Origin: Oscillospiraceae bacterium MB08-C2-2
GTDB lineage: Bacteria; Bacillota; Clostridia; Oscillospirales; Ruminococcaceae
NCBI GenBank assembly: GCA_035621215.1
Contig: CP141729.1
Span: 2,254,944 to 2,318,943 of the forward strand
Length of the DNA: 64,000 bases
Reading direction: 5' to 3'
Below are positions 33,456-46,162 of this stretch, piece by piece (the first letter of the stretch is position 1; each line of letters opens with the position of its first letter). The position numbers and the translations under genes were made by a program. A model generated the notes under the pieces. That model saw only the letters and a program-made list of their open reading frames with translations. It searched no databases and was not told the DNA's origin.

Positions 33456-35135
33456 CTAGACGACTTGGGTTTCTTCCAGGCGCTTCTTGGCCTCATCCAG
33501 CTCTTCGGCGGTGATGGCATCCACCGTTTCAAAGCGGGCACTAACCTGCCGGCCGCCTGTAATCTCCTGCGCCTCCAGCTCCAGCAAGCCCCCTTCGTTG
33601 AGGGTGAACTCAATCTCCAAAGGAGAACCAGCGGCAAGGCCTGGGGGCAGCTCCAACACGGTTTCCCCAATCTCGGTGCCCTCCAGCGGCTGAGCAAGCT
33701 CTTGGGATGAAAGGGATTCCAGCACCCGGATGGTCACCGACTGCTGGTTGGGCGCAACGGTAAAGAACTGGCGCTTTTCTCGGGCGGGGAGGGGGGTGTT
33801 GCGCAGAATCAGGTTGCAGAGAACCTCCTCCCGCTCACCTTCGGTTTGAATGGCAATGGTACCAAAGCTGCGGCTGGTCACGTTGACAATATCCATATTC
33901 ACAGCGCCGCCCAGCTCATCGGGGGAAATGCCTGCCTCAAGGGCCAGCTTTTCCACACTGGTAAGCCCCATGCTCAGCTCCTTGCCCAGCTTTTCCCGGC
34001 TTTTGCCGGTTTCACGGGCGGCGGTTTCCAGCAGGCGGTCAAAGGCGGCCTGACGGCTGGCGTAAAGAGCGGCACCCTTGGCAACTGCCTCATCGGGATC
34101 AAAGGAGCGGCTGGGGATGGCGAACTCCTGCCCGATGCGCTCGGTTACCTGCGGCATCCGGGTGGAACCTCCCACCAGAAGGATCTCCTCCACCTTATCA
34201 AGGCTGTAGCCTTTTTTCTTGGCTTCCTCCAGCATTTCCTGCGTCAGCATCACAGTGCGCTCCAGCAGGTCACGGGTCATCTCATCGAAAACAGTGCGGG
34301 TCAGCTCCACACGGGCACGGTTCCCCTTATAGTTAATCGCCACCGGGGCTTTATCCCGGGCGCTGAGCATCTTCTTGGCTCGCTCGGCAGAAAGAGCCAG
34401 CTCCTGAAGGGTTTCGGGGTCGGCCAAAATATCCTCGGTGTTGCCGGTCTGGCGGGCAAATTCCTCGGCCAGATACTGAATAATGCGGTCATCCCAAAGC
34501 TTGCCGCCAAGGGAATGGTCGCCGCCGGTGCAGATCACCTGTATGGCCCCGGCGTTGATGGCGATCATGGTGATATCAAAGGTGCCGCCGCCCAGATCGT
34601 AGACAAGCACCACCTTATTTTCGTGGGCGTTGGCAACGCCATAGGCGATAGCGGCGGCTGTGGGCTCGTTGATGATGCCCACCACATGGAGCCCCGCAAT
34701 CTCACCTGCCTGCCGGGTGGCCTCCCGCTCGTTGACCCCGAAGTAGGCGGGGCAGGTGATCACCACATCGGTGATGGTTTCCTCCGGGCCTAGCAAAGTT
34801 TCACTGCGCAGAGTTTCCACCGCATCCCCCACAACCTTTTTCAGGATGTAGGAAGAAATCTCGGAAGGGGTGCGCAAGGTTCCGTGGAGATTCCAGCAGG
34901 CGCCCTGCTGGCCAATGGAGCGCTTAACGAAGGAAACCACCTCATCGGGATAAAGGCGGGAGCTTTCCTTGGCGGAGTTGCCCACCACCACGCTTTCGGC
35001 GGTTTCAAAAAAGACGACCGAAGGGGTGGTCAGCTCACCCTCCCGGTTTTTCACCACTACAGGCTTCTCGCTGTGATCGATGTAGGCCGCACAAGAATAG
35101 GTTGTCCCCAGATCAATTCCCAGTACCTTTTGCAT
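33456..35135 (-). CDS. Hsp70 (DnaK-like) chaperone without full lid
   Basis: The 559-residue product has a complete nucleotide-binding domain: VLGIDLGTTYSCAAYIDHSE at the start, VYDLGGGTFDITM (phosphate 2), GGDHSLGGKLWDDRI and VGGSTRMPQV. The interdomain linker and beta-sandwich substrate domain follow, but the protein ends soon after (EELDEAKKRLEETQVV), so the helical lid of DnaK is mostly missing. A 90-residue helical insertion-like stretch (ETGKSREKLGKELSMGLTSV) precedes the substrate domain. It is not the housekeeping DnaK, which has about 610-640 residues and sits with hrcA-grpE-dnaJ. GrpE-like and J-like genes flank it here. Confidence 0.88.
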   Translation of the reverse strand: MQKVLGIDLGTTYSCAAYIDHSEKPVVVKNREGELTTPSVVFFETAESVVVGNSAKESSRLYPDEVVSFVKRSIGQQGACWNLHGTLRTPSEISSYILKKVVGDAVETLRSETLLGPEETITDVVITCPAYFGVNEREATRQAGEIAGLHVVGIINEPTAAAIAYGVANAHENKVVLVYDLGGGTFDITMIAINAGAIQVICTGGDHSLGGKLWDDRIIQYLAEEFARQTGNTEDILADPETLQELALSAERAKKMLSARDKAPVAINYKGNRARVELTRTVFDEMTRDLLERTVMLTQEMLEEAKKKGYSLDKVEEILLVGGSTRMPQVTERIGQEFAIPSRSFDPDEAVAKGAALYASRQAAFDRLLETAARETGKSREKLGKELSMGLTSVEKLALEAGISPDELGGAVNMDIVNVTSRSFGTIAIQTEGEREEVLCNLILRNTPLPAREKRQFFTVAPNQQSVTIRVLESLSSQELAQPLEGTEIGETVLELPPGLAAGSPLEIEFTLNEGGLLELEAQEITGGRQVSARFETVDAITAEELDEAKKRLEETQVV

Positions 35136-35191
35136 GCATATCCCCCTTACACTTCCAGCTCTGCCGAAGCCATGGAGCCACCGGCGGCCAC

Positions 35192-36223
35192 TTATTTATA
35201 CACAAATACACTGACCCTTTCAGGCCGGATAATTTTTTCTTGCTTTTCATAGCCGGGGGCTACCCGGCGGGCCACGGTTTTATCCAAGGCCGGATCGGCA
35301 GTTTCCACCAGCTCCACCAGTTTTTGGCGGGCCATATCCACCTGACCGCCCGGCACCTCAAAGGGCTCTATTCCTGCCCGATACAAGAGATCGGTCAAAT
35401 CTTCGCCGACTCCCCCAAGAGCATTCAATACCTTATTATAATTTTCGGCCGTAGGCTCCCATTCCTTAAACAATGCCATGGATTTTTCCAGCCCATCGAT
35501 AATCCCAATCACATCCAGCTCCAGAGGGCGGGTGAGGCGATCCAGCAATCCCCCACGGTATTCCTGCAACTCCCGGTGGAGGCTATCCAGCATGCTCTGC
35601 CGCTTGGTATCGGTTCGAACAATCTGAGCAAGGGTCTGTGTCAATTCCTCCAAGCGCTTATAGGAAGGGGCGGGGAAGGCCTGCCCCAAGGGGCTGGGCA
35701 TATGCGCTTCCAGACCCGACCACTCAAAAAACCGGGGTGACAGTTCCCGGTAAAAGGGAATATACCCCGCTGGAACCAATCGGTAAAAATCCTCCCGGTA
35801 GGCTGCAAGAATCTCCTGCTCGGCTTCTTCCATCGGCTCCTCAAACACCTTGGGGCGAAAAAGGCTGTAGCTGGCCAAAAGCTCCTGATAGCTCTGCTCC
35901 TCCCATGCGGCGGGCTGATCGAAAAGAGTGGCGGCAGAGATAGGGTTCTCTAAGGGGTAGGCCTCGGTTTCCACAAAATCAAGCTGCTCGCACCAGTTGA
36001 CAGTCAGAGGCCGCCCGGTTCGGGCGCACCATGTAACCCATCCGATAGGGCGCTTGGCAGAAGCTTCTCCTTCTCCGGGCGGCAGACCGATAAAGGCAGC
36101 ATCCCGGTGTTTGCCCCCATAAGGCATGGGAAGGGATAGAAAAACAGTTTCCTCAAAGCCCATCATACGCAGGAGCGGCATCAACCGCTCCTTTGTTATC
36201 ATTTGAAAGCCGACTGTAAACAC
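35192..36223 (-). CDS. GrpE-like nucleotide exchange factor with novel N-terminus
   Basis: The last 130 residues of this 343-residue protein match the GrpE pattern: a coiled coil (LEELTQTLAQIVRTDTKRQS), a four-helix core (VIGIIDGLEKSMALFKEW) and the closing beta wing GYEKQEKIIRPERVSVFVYK, the counterpart of GYKLKDRVLRPAMV in GrpE. The first 200 residues have no resemblance I can name; they are Trp/Pro-rich and acidic. Usual GrpE has about 190-200 residues, so the N-terminus is an extra domain. The start is uncertain: GTG at 36223 or ATG at 36202. It lies 56 bases upstream of the hsp70 gene, and is probably its exchange factor. Confidence 0.75.
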   Translation of the reverse strand: MFTVGFQMITKERLMPLLRMMGFEETVFLSLPMPYGGKHRDAAFIGLPPGEGEASAKRPIGWVTWCARTGRPLTVNWCEQLDFVETEAYPLENPISAATLFDQPAAWEEQSYQELLASYSLFRPKVFEEPMEEAEQEILAAYREDFYRLVPAGYIPFYRELSPRFFEWSGLEAHMPSPLGQAFPAPSYKRLEELTQTLAQIVRTDTKRQSMLDSLHRELQEYRGGLLDRLTRPLELDVIGIIDGLEKSMALFKEWEPTAENYNKVLNALGGVGEDLTDLLYRAGIEPFEVPGGQVDMARQKLVELVETADPALDKTVARRVAPGYEKQEKIIRPERVSVFVYK

Positions 36224-36435
36224 CTCCGCCAGCCAGAGGCAGCGGTTTTGCCCTGCCTCTCACTGCAAGCTTATTCATAAGCTGTCCGACTTATGCAAGG
36301 GGCAGCTCTTATCCATCAAAAAATACTGTTATATGCGCATTCAGATATAATGCACCGCTCACAGCGGCACAGGGGGAAAACCGTATATACCAACCGGCCG
36401 TCATTACAATGAACATCAGGCCGCCCTTTGCTTTT
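36224..36435 (-). other. Leader of the Hsp70 cassette with two hairpins
   Basis: No gene is seen. On the minus strand AGAGGCAG/CTGCCTCT and AAGCTTAT/ATAAGCTT-type hairpins lie close together, and an extended -10 like TGGTATATA near 36389-36384 could start the grpE-like transcript. The small zinc protein gene ends just upstream. Confidence 0.35.
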
Positions 36436-36615
36436 CTATTTGCGGTTTGGCCCGCTGCCGGAAAAATGGATCTTTCCCCAAAAATACCGGCCGATTATGG
36501 CACCACAAAAGGGGCATTGTGCGGTATATTCCATCTCCACGTTTTCCACACGAACCGCGTTGATTTTGATCAGATCCTTCATGAGCAGATAGCTATCGCA
36601 TTTTGGGCATCTCAT
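36436..36615 (-). CDS. Small CxxC zinc-binding-type protein (59 residues)
   Basis: A 59-residue frame starts MRCPKCDSYLLMKDLIKINA and carries a second pair in CPFCGAIIGRYFWGK, giving two CPxC knuckles that could bind one zinc ion. It is basic and ends SGSGPNRK. It starts at ATG 36615, with a G-rich but not canonical ribosome site. It lies 213 bases upstream of the grpE-like gene on the same strand, so it could be the first gene of the chaperone cassette, whose other members also carry zinc ribbons. Function is unknown, and the call rests on the Cys pattern and clean frame. Confidence 0.6.
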   Translation of the reverse strand: MRCPKCDSYLLMKDLIKINAVRVENVEMEYTAQCPFCGAIIGRYFWGKIHFSGSGPNRK

Positions 36616-36795
36616 AGTCAGTCCCCCACCGGTGGTCTTTTATTAAAAAAGGCTTTGTTCCCACCTAGTAAAGCATATTACGTTGCTCTTTAGTATAGCA
36701 CATTCTTCCATAAATTTCAAAAATCCGCCGTTAAAATCATATGTACTATTATAAAATGTAAATATATTCAATTTTTATGACTTGAGCAGTCCCGA

Positions 36796-36824
36796 TAGAC
36801 AATTTCTAGCTACTGTGTTAGAAT
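36796..36824 (+). promoter_or_regulatory. Sigma-A promoter of the glycerate kinase gene
   Basis: TAGACA (36796-36801), 17 bases, TAGAAT (36819-36824). The predicted start near 36831 leaves a leader of about 75 bases. Confidence 0.6.
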
Positions 36825-36904
36825 ATGTTTAACTATTTGAGGGACATCCCCTCAACATTTTGTACCTATTTCAGCGGCCCCGCCGCTCATACAGGAGGAC
36901 TTCC

Positions 36905-38044
36905 ATGAAGAAGGTTATACTGATACCCGATTCCTTTAAAGGCACAATGAGCTCACTGGAAATTTGCAGCATTATGGATGGGGTGATTAAGTCCTATTAC
37001 CCCGAGGCCCAAATCGAGGCCCTTCCTGTTGCCGATGGCGGCGAAGGAACCGTGGAATGTTTCTTAGAGGCCATTGGCGGCCAGCGCATTCCTGTGCAGG
37101 CTATGAACCCTTTTATGGAAGAAATGCAGTCTTTTTACGGGCTGGTTTCAGAGGGGAAAACCGCCATTGTGGAACTGGCCGCTTGTGCCGGGCTTCCTCT
37201 GGTGGAAAACCGCCGCAACCCGCTGCTGGCCACAACCTACGGCGTGGGCCAGCTGATAGCCGATGCAGCCTCCCGGGGTGTTAAGGAAATTGTTCTGGGT
37301 CTTGGCGGCAGCAGCACCAACGATGGCGGTGTCGGTATGGCCGCAGCGCTGGGTGTTGTGTTCCGCAATCAGGCGGGGGATAGCTTTGTCCCCACCGGTG
37401 GAAACCTCAGCGAAATCGCTTCTATTGATACCTCCGGTCTCTTGCCCGCTCTTTCCGGGATTACCATCACCGCTATGTGCGATGTGGATAACCCTCTCTG
37501 CGGCCCCCATGGCGCTTCTGCCGTGTTCGGCCCCCAGAAGGGAGCGGACCCGGCTATGGTGGAGTTTTTGGATAAAAACTTGGCACATATGAATGAGATC
37601 ATCAAAAAAGATTTAGGGATGGATGTGAATCCTATGCCCGGTGCCGGAGCAGCCGGTGGAGCCGGCGGTGGTGCCGTGGCTTTCTTGGGAGCGACTCTGC
37701 GTTCCGGTATTGAAACGGTCCTGGATGCCGTTAACTTCGACCAGCGGTGTCAGGGAGCGGATCTTGTGCTGACTGGCGAAGGTCGTATTGATTTCCAAAG
37801 CCTGCGCGGCAAGGTCATTGATGGCGTTTCCCGCCGGGCACAGAAATGCGGCGCTCCTGTCATTGCCGTGGTAGGGGATATTGGGGATAACATTGAGCCG
37901 ATCTATGATCAGGGTGTGGTTGCTGTTTACAGCATCAACCGTTTGGCTGTTCCTTTCTCGGAAGCCAAGCTGCGCAGCAAAAAGGATCTTGCACTCACTG
38001 TGGATACCATTATGCGAACCATCCATACCTTTGCCAAGGCATAG
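36905..38044 (+). CDS. Glycerate kinase, GarK/GlxK type
   Basis: The enzyme phosphorylates D-glycerate with ATP, linking glycerate from sugar acids or serine to glycolysis. The 379-residue product has the class start KKVILIPDSFKGTMSSLEIC, then ADGGEGTVECFLEA, the GLGGSSTNDGGVGMAAALG loop, MPGAGAAGGAGGGAVAFLGA and TGEGRIDFQS, all typical of glycerate kinase type 1 (about 380 residues). GGAGG lies 6 bases before the ATG at 36905; a start at 36860 would lack it. It has its own promoter and a terminator. Confidence 0.95.
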   Translation: MKKVILIPDSFKGTMSSLEICSIMDGVIKSYYPEAQIEALPVADGGEGTVECFLEAIGGQRIPVQAMNPFMEEMQSFYGLVSEGKTAIVELAACAGLPLVENRRNPLLATTYGVGQLIADAASRGVKEIVLGLGGSSTNDGGVGMAAALGVVFRNQAGDSFVPTGGNLSEIASIDTSGLLPALSGITITAMCDVDNPLCGPHGASAVFGPQKGADPAMVEFLDKNLAHMNEIIKKDLGMDVNPMPGAGAAGGAGGGAVAFLGATLRSGIETVLDAVNFDQRCQGADLVLTGEGRIDFQSLRGKVIDGVSRRAQKCGAPVIAVVGDIGDNIEPIYDQGVVAVYSINRLAVPFSEAKLRSKKDLALTVDTIMRTIHTFAKA

Positions 38045-38086
38045 CATAGAAGACTGCTCTACTTATAGTAAAATGCGTATATAAAA

Positions 38087-38124
38087 AGAAGGCCCTTTCC
38101 CATTTACCGTGGGAAGGGCCTTCT
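38087..38124. terminator. Bidirectional-type terminator between glycerate kinase and rRNA operon
   Basis: AGAAGGCCCTTTCCC (38087-38101) pairs with GGGAAGGGCCTTCT (38111-38124). The T-run is on the minus strand (CTTTTTATA), so it would also stop transcripts coming through the rRNA operon. Confidence 0.75.
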
Positions 38125-38188
38125 CTATTGCCTGTATCTCATTTCATCAAATCATCAAAGTAAGCAATTGTTATTCACCTAAATAATG

Positions 38189-38218
38189 CAAAAAACCCAT
38201 GTACAAAAGTACACAGGT
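38189..38218 (-). terminator. Terminator of the rRNA operon
   Basis: On the minus strand ACCTGTGTAC pairs with GTACATGGGT (two G-U pairs) around TTTT, followed by six T. It lies just after the 5S gene. Confidence 0.8.
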
Positions 38219-38224
38219 TTTTTG

Positions 38225-38342
<118 letters not shown>

Positions 38343-38423
38343 TTCAGGGATATACCCTAAAAACTGAACAATGGAAAAAGAAGGGAATGGAAGCGGCCAA
38401 ACAAAGCAAGCAACACACTTGCA

Positions 38424-41264
<2,841 letters not shown>

Positions 41265-41357
41265 TATGTGTTCTTGCTTTGTTCTTCGGCTTCTTTGTAG
41301 TAATTTACCCAAACTATACAGTTTCCTGCATAGATTAAATCTTTACTTAAACCTTCT

Positions 41358-41380
41358 TTTCCATTGTTCAATTTTCAAGG
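41358..41380 (-). other. rRNA processing stem sequences
   Basis: CTTGAAAATTGAACAA occurs before 23S (41364-41379) and before 16S (43483-43498). The 16S copy is nearly complementary to sequence after 16S (41673-41695), and the 23S copy to sequence after 23S (38356-38375). These are likely RNase III stems that bring the ends of each rRNA together. Confidence 0.7.
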
Positions 41381-41406
41381 TACATCCGGATTCTCAAAGA
41401 ATCCAT

Positions 41407-41483
<77 letters not shown>

Positions 41484-41538
41484 ATGTAGAACGGTTAGAG
41501 TCGGGGCTTCCTCTACTTGTCTCCTGACCCGAAGGTCA

Positions 41539-41614
41539 TGGTGGAGATGAGGAGGATCGAACTCCTGACCCCCTGCTTGCAGGGCAGGTGCTCTCCCAGC
41601 TGAGCTACACCCCC
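41539..41614 (-). tRNA. tRNA-Ala (TGC)
   Basis: A 76-base gene begins GGGGGTGTAGCTCAGCTGG, has anticodon loop CTTGCAA or similar with TGC, T-loop AGTTCGATCCT and an encoded CCA. It lies between 16S and tRNA-Ile. Confidence 0.97.
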
Positions 41615-41800
41615 ATATGGGAGACTTGTAGGCTCGCTTCCCTCTCTTACCCTTTTGAAAGTACTAAAAGTACCTTCAAAATCGAACAACATTAGTGTTT
41701 TTGCCAAAACTCAACGAAAGCAATTCTTTTAAAACTCTCATCTATTCTGGTAACAGCTCTTACCTGACCGGATACTACAAAACTTTACGTTTTGTTAGCT

Positions 41801-43323
<1,523 letters not shown>

Positions 43324-43546
43324 TTGGTATATTTAAACCCGCATCACTGCAAGTCCAATATCGCTTTCAATCAAGCTTTGTCACCCTTTGCTCTCAAACT
43401 TACTAGCGTTCGTTCGTTCGCTTTAGGTTTTTCTTAAAAGAATTTTCTAAGGGCTGTTTCTTTCTTATCAAAACAGCTAATGTTGTTCAATTTTCAAGGT
43501 GCTTTCTTTTCTCGCCGCCGTCGCTCTCGCTCGAGACAGCTTAGTT

Positions 43547-43575
43547 ATAATACCATGCCACTTACTTTATGTCAA
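43547..43575 (-). promoter_or_regulatory. rRNA operon promoter
   Basis: TTGACA (43575-43570), 17 bases and TATTAT (43552-43547) form a strong sigma-A promoter, with a predicted start near 43540 and a leader of about 217 bases to 16S. Confidence 0.88.
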
Positions 43576-44002
43576 CACCTTTTTCCAAGTTTTTTAAAAG
43601 AATTTGTCAAAAGGTGTTTTTTCCTGTAAAAATAGGGGGAATTTGGCACTTGCAAACCAGGTTTTTTCCTTTACTGGTGCGCAATAATCATAATATGGCC
43701 GAATCGGCTAAAAATATACGGATGTTTGAGCTTACCGGGAAATATACTTTATAGTAGCCAAACTTCAAAACAACATTCTGCGAGTCAAAAGCTGCACCTT
43801 TGGCGCAAAGCAAGCTGTGTCTGCGTTTAAAAACGATGGTTTGGCTTTCAAGTTTATTGACTATATCATACACCTATTCTCTTGTCCAGCACTAAAAAGG
43901 TTTTCCCTGCCATGTATTTTGCCGTATTTTCGGGAAACCCTTTTATTGAAATCTTCCGGCAGGATCTATACATTATATACGCAAAAAAGGGAGGCCGTTT
44001 TC
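43576..44002. other. Intergenic region between rRNA promoter and sleB
   Basis: No gene is seen. Close to sleB, TGAAAT (43947-43952), 18 bases and CATTATA (43971-43977) resemble a forespore sigma-G promoter. A short GCCGAATCGGC palindrome lies near 43698. Confidence 0.35.
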
Positions 44003-44710
44003 ATGAGCCGTGTTGCTCAATATATCCTTCGTATTTTAATCGTGGTATTTCTAAATCTATGTGTGATTGGAATTGTAGGTTATATGATTCATCAGGGATA
44101 CCAGCCCAAAACCGTTGAGGTGCTTTCCAAGCAGGGCTCCCAAGGGAATGAAGTGCAGGAAATCCAGCAGCGCCTTTCCGACTGGGGCTATTACAGCGGG
44201 CAGGTGGATGGTATCTTTGGCGATCAGACTGCCAAAGCCGTGCGCCGCTTTCAGCAGGATCACGGGCTGACGGCAGACGGCGTTGCAGGCCCCAAGACTT
44301 TGGAGCAAATGGGAATTGCCTCCTCAGAGGCTACCTCCGGCGGCGCCGCAGGCATGGGCGATTCGGATTTTCACCTTCTGGCACGACTGGTCTCCGCCGA
44401 GGCCAGAGGCGAGCCTTTTAATGGACAAGTTGCCGTGGCGGCCGTAATTCTCAATAGGGTGGAGCATCCCTCTTTCCCGGATTCCATCTCCGGTGTAGCC
44501 TACCAGCCCGGCGCCTTTACCGCTTTGACAGATGGCCAGATCAATGAGAATGTGGCGGATTCCGCTTACCGGGCCGCTCGTGAGGCTTTGAACGGGGCAG
44601 ACCCCTCCGGCGGTGCTATCTACTATTACAACCCCGACCGGGCTATCAACCAGTGGATTCGTACCCGGCCGGTTATTACCCAGATCGGTAAGCATCTTTT
44701 CTGCTCTTGA
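44003..44710 (+). CDS. sleB: Spore cortex-lytic/cell wall hydrolase, SleB type
   Basis: SleB-type enzymes cleave peptidoglycan, classically the spore cortex during germination. The 235-residue product has an N-terminal membrane anchor or signal (residues 8-31), a peptidoglycan-binding domain (VQEIQQRLSDWGYYSGQVDG, residues 50-105) and the Hydrolase_2 domain starting LLARLVSAEARGEPFNGQVA with the catalytic Glu, then VILNRVEHPSFPDSISGVAY. The ATG at 44003 has GGGAGG upstream; the frame open from 43817 is not needed. No ypeB follows, so a vegetative or mother-cell role remains possible. Confidence 0.9.
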   Translation: MSRVAQYILRILIVVFLNLCVIGIVGYMIHQGYQPKTVEVLSKQGSQGNEVQEIQQRLSDWGYYSGQVDGIFGDQTAKAVRRFQQDHGLTADGVAGPKTLEQMGIASSEATSGGAAGMGDSDFHLLARLVSAEARGEPFNGQVAVAAVILNRVEHPSFPDSISGVAYQPGAFTALTDGQINENVADSAYRAAREALNGADPSGGAIYYYNPDRAINQWIRTRPVITQIGKHLFCS

Positions 44711-45141
44711 GGCTGCCTCTTACTTCGGGGAGACTTCGCCTCTTTCGTCGAGCTTAGGCAGGAAAAACCTTTGCCTTAGTACCCAATGGCAAAGGCTACA
44801 GTTTTAGACAAGCAAAAAGCCTTACTCTTGTGCTCAATAGCCTTGCCTCAGCGGGAAGCTCTTTTCTTTGTTACCTTTCTTTTTCTAAAAGAAAGGGTGC
44901 CCGTGCGGCACAAGCACGACCTAAGCCGAGCCGCCCAGACACCGTTGAATCTGGGCAGGGGAGGGTTCCAAGGGAGGACGCACCTCCCTTGGCGATTCTT
45001 TGCATCCTTTCTCATCGTGGAGAAAGGATGTGCCCGGCACGGCATGAGTGCCAAAACTTCAAAGCTCCACTATTTAAAATCCCAAACAAGGCAAATGCCT
45101 ACAGGACGCCAAAGTGGTTTTTCTTTGAACCCTTTCTTTTA
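44711..45141. other. Intergenic region with dispersed repeats
   Basis: No gene is seen. It holds GAGACTTCGCCTC near 44741, two TTTCTTTT/AAAAGAAAG hairpins (44878-44906 and 45128-45158, the second giving the pseG stop codon) and copy B of the three-hairpin repeat. Confidence 0.6.
44968..45052 (+). repeat. Three-hairpin intergenic repeat, copy B
   Basis: CCAAGGGAGG/CCTCCCTTGG, then GCGATTCTTTGCATCCTTTC with a GAAAGGATG partner, then GGCACGGCATGAGTGCC. Between the first and third hairpins it is nearly identical to copy C. Confidence 0.8.
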
Positions 45142-46161
45142 TCAAAAAGAAAGTAGGGTATGGGCAATGCGCTCTGCCCCTCTCCCATCCACAAGCCTCT
45201 GAGCATTTTGGGAAAGGCGGCGGCGCAAAGCGGCATCCCCGGCAAGCTTTTCTAAACCCTCTATGATAGCGCCCAGCCACTGCGACTCTTGACTGCGCAC
45301 ATCCCCGCCAAAAAGCATTTCTTTTTGGGCAAGGGCCTGAGCGCCTTTGATTTGGTTATCCGCCATAACAAACAGCACAGTCGGCACCCCGCAGGCACAC
45401 AATTCATATAAGGTAGAGCCCGCCGCTGAAACCGCCAGATCGCAGCCAGACATCAGCGGCTCCATTTTTTCCACCCCGGTGTGAACCTTCACCCCGGGGG
45501 TATTTTTTTCCAGCTCCAAAAGCTGGGGCAAATGGGCATTAAACCTTCCCGCTACTATATGAAAGATCAAGCCCCCAAGCAGGGGATGGGCCTTTGCGGC
45601 CTCCACAACCTTGCCCGCCACATTATAAGGGTCACTGCCGCCGGTTGTCACCAGCACCGAGCGGGGCGTTTGGGCGGTGCCTTTCGCAGGCAAACCGCTG
45701 AATTCCTCCCGCAGGGGCGCATACCGACTGCCCAGCAGCAGCTTGGTGTGGGGATACCGGGCGTCATAGCCCAGCTCCTCACCATAGCGGTTGTAGTTGA
45801 TCAGGATGTGACAGGGATAAGGGTGCTCATCTAAATCATCCATATAGGCGGTGCAGGTGAGGGTTTTCAGGTGAGCAAGATAGGCTTCGGCGGCAAAATA
45901 GCTATCCACCAGCAGCGTTTTGATGCCTCGCTCCCGGATAAGCGCCTGCATTTTCTCACTTTCCTGTTCGAGATCATCCCACGCCGATTCCAGACAGATG
46001 ACAGAAAACCCCCGCTGTGTAAGCAGGGGCTCCATTTCCCGATCCGCTGTAATAAAGGTACAGTCCCCGCCCAGCCTCCGGGCCGCCACTGCAATGGACA
46101 TACAGCGCATAATGTGTCCAGTTCCAATTTTGGCGTTTCCATCCGCACGGATATACAACAT
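45142..46161 (-). CDS. pseG: UDP-2,4-diacetamido-2,4,6-trideoxy-L-altrose hydrolase PseG
   Basis: PseG removes UDP from the diacetamido sugar before condensation to pseudaminic acid. The 339-residue product is a GT-B-like hydrolase with the family start LYIRADGNAKIGTGHIMRCM, the catalytic His in GTGHIMRC, DSYFA and VTTGGSDPYN, and CDLAVSAAGSTLYELCACGV near the end. The ATG is at 46161. Its C-terminal LLSF and stop codon are formed by a dispersed TTTCTTTTT repeat. It follows the cytidylyltransferase by 1 base and ends the cluster; no pseI follows. Confidence 0.92.
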   Translation of the reverse strand: MLYIRADGNAKIGTGHIMRCMSIAVAARRLGGDCTFITADREMEPLLTQRGFSVICLESAWDDLEQESEKMQALIRERGIKTLLVDSYFAAEAYLAHLKTLTCTAYMDDLDEHPYPCHILINYNRYGEELGYDARYPHTKLLLGSRYAPLREEFSGLPAKGTAQTPRSVLVTTGGSDPYNVAGKVVEAAKAHPLLGGLIFHIVAGRFNAHLPQLLELEKNTPGVKVHTGVEKMEPLMSGCDLAVSAAGSTLYELCACGVPTVLFVMADNQIKGAQALAQKEMLFGGDVRSQESQWLGAIIEGLEKLAGDAALRRRLSQNAQRLVDGRGAERIAHTLLSF

Positions 46162-46162
46162 G

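Noticed and set aside
32893-33710. Overlapping plus-strand frames with repeated peptide
   Set aside because: They come from the 106-bp tandem repeats read in shifting frames and run into the hsp70 complement.
33456-36223. Housekeeping dnaK-grpE locus
   Set aside because: The Hsp70 is too short and lacks the lid, the GrpE-like protein has an unrelated N-terminus, and hrcA and a true dnaJ are absent.
44003-44710. Frame start at 43817 for sleB
   Set aside because: The added 62 residues lie upstream of a strong ribosome site and would hide the N-terminal membrane anchor.
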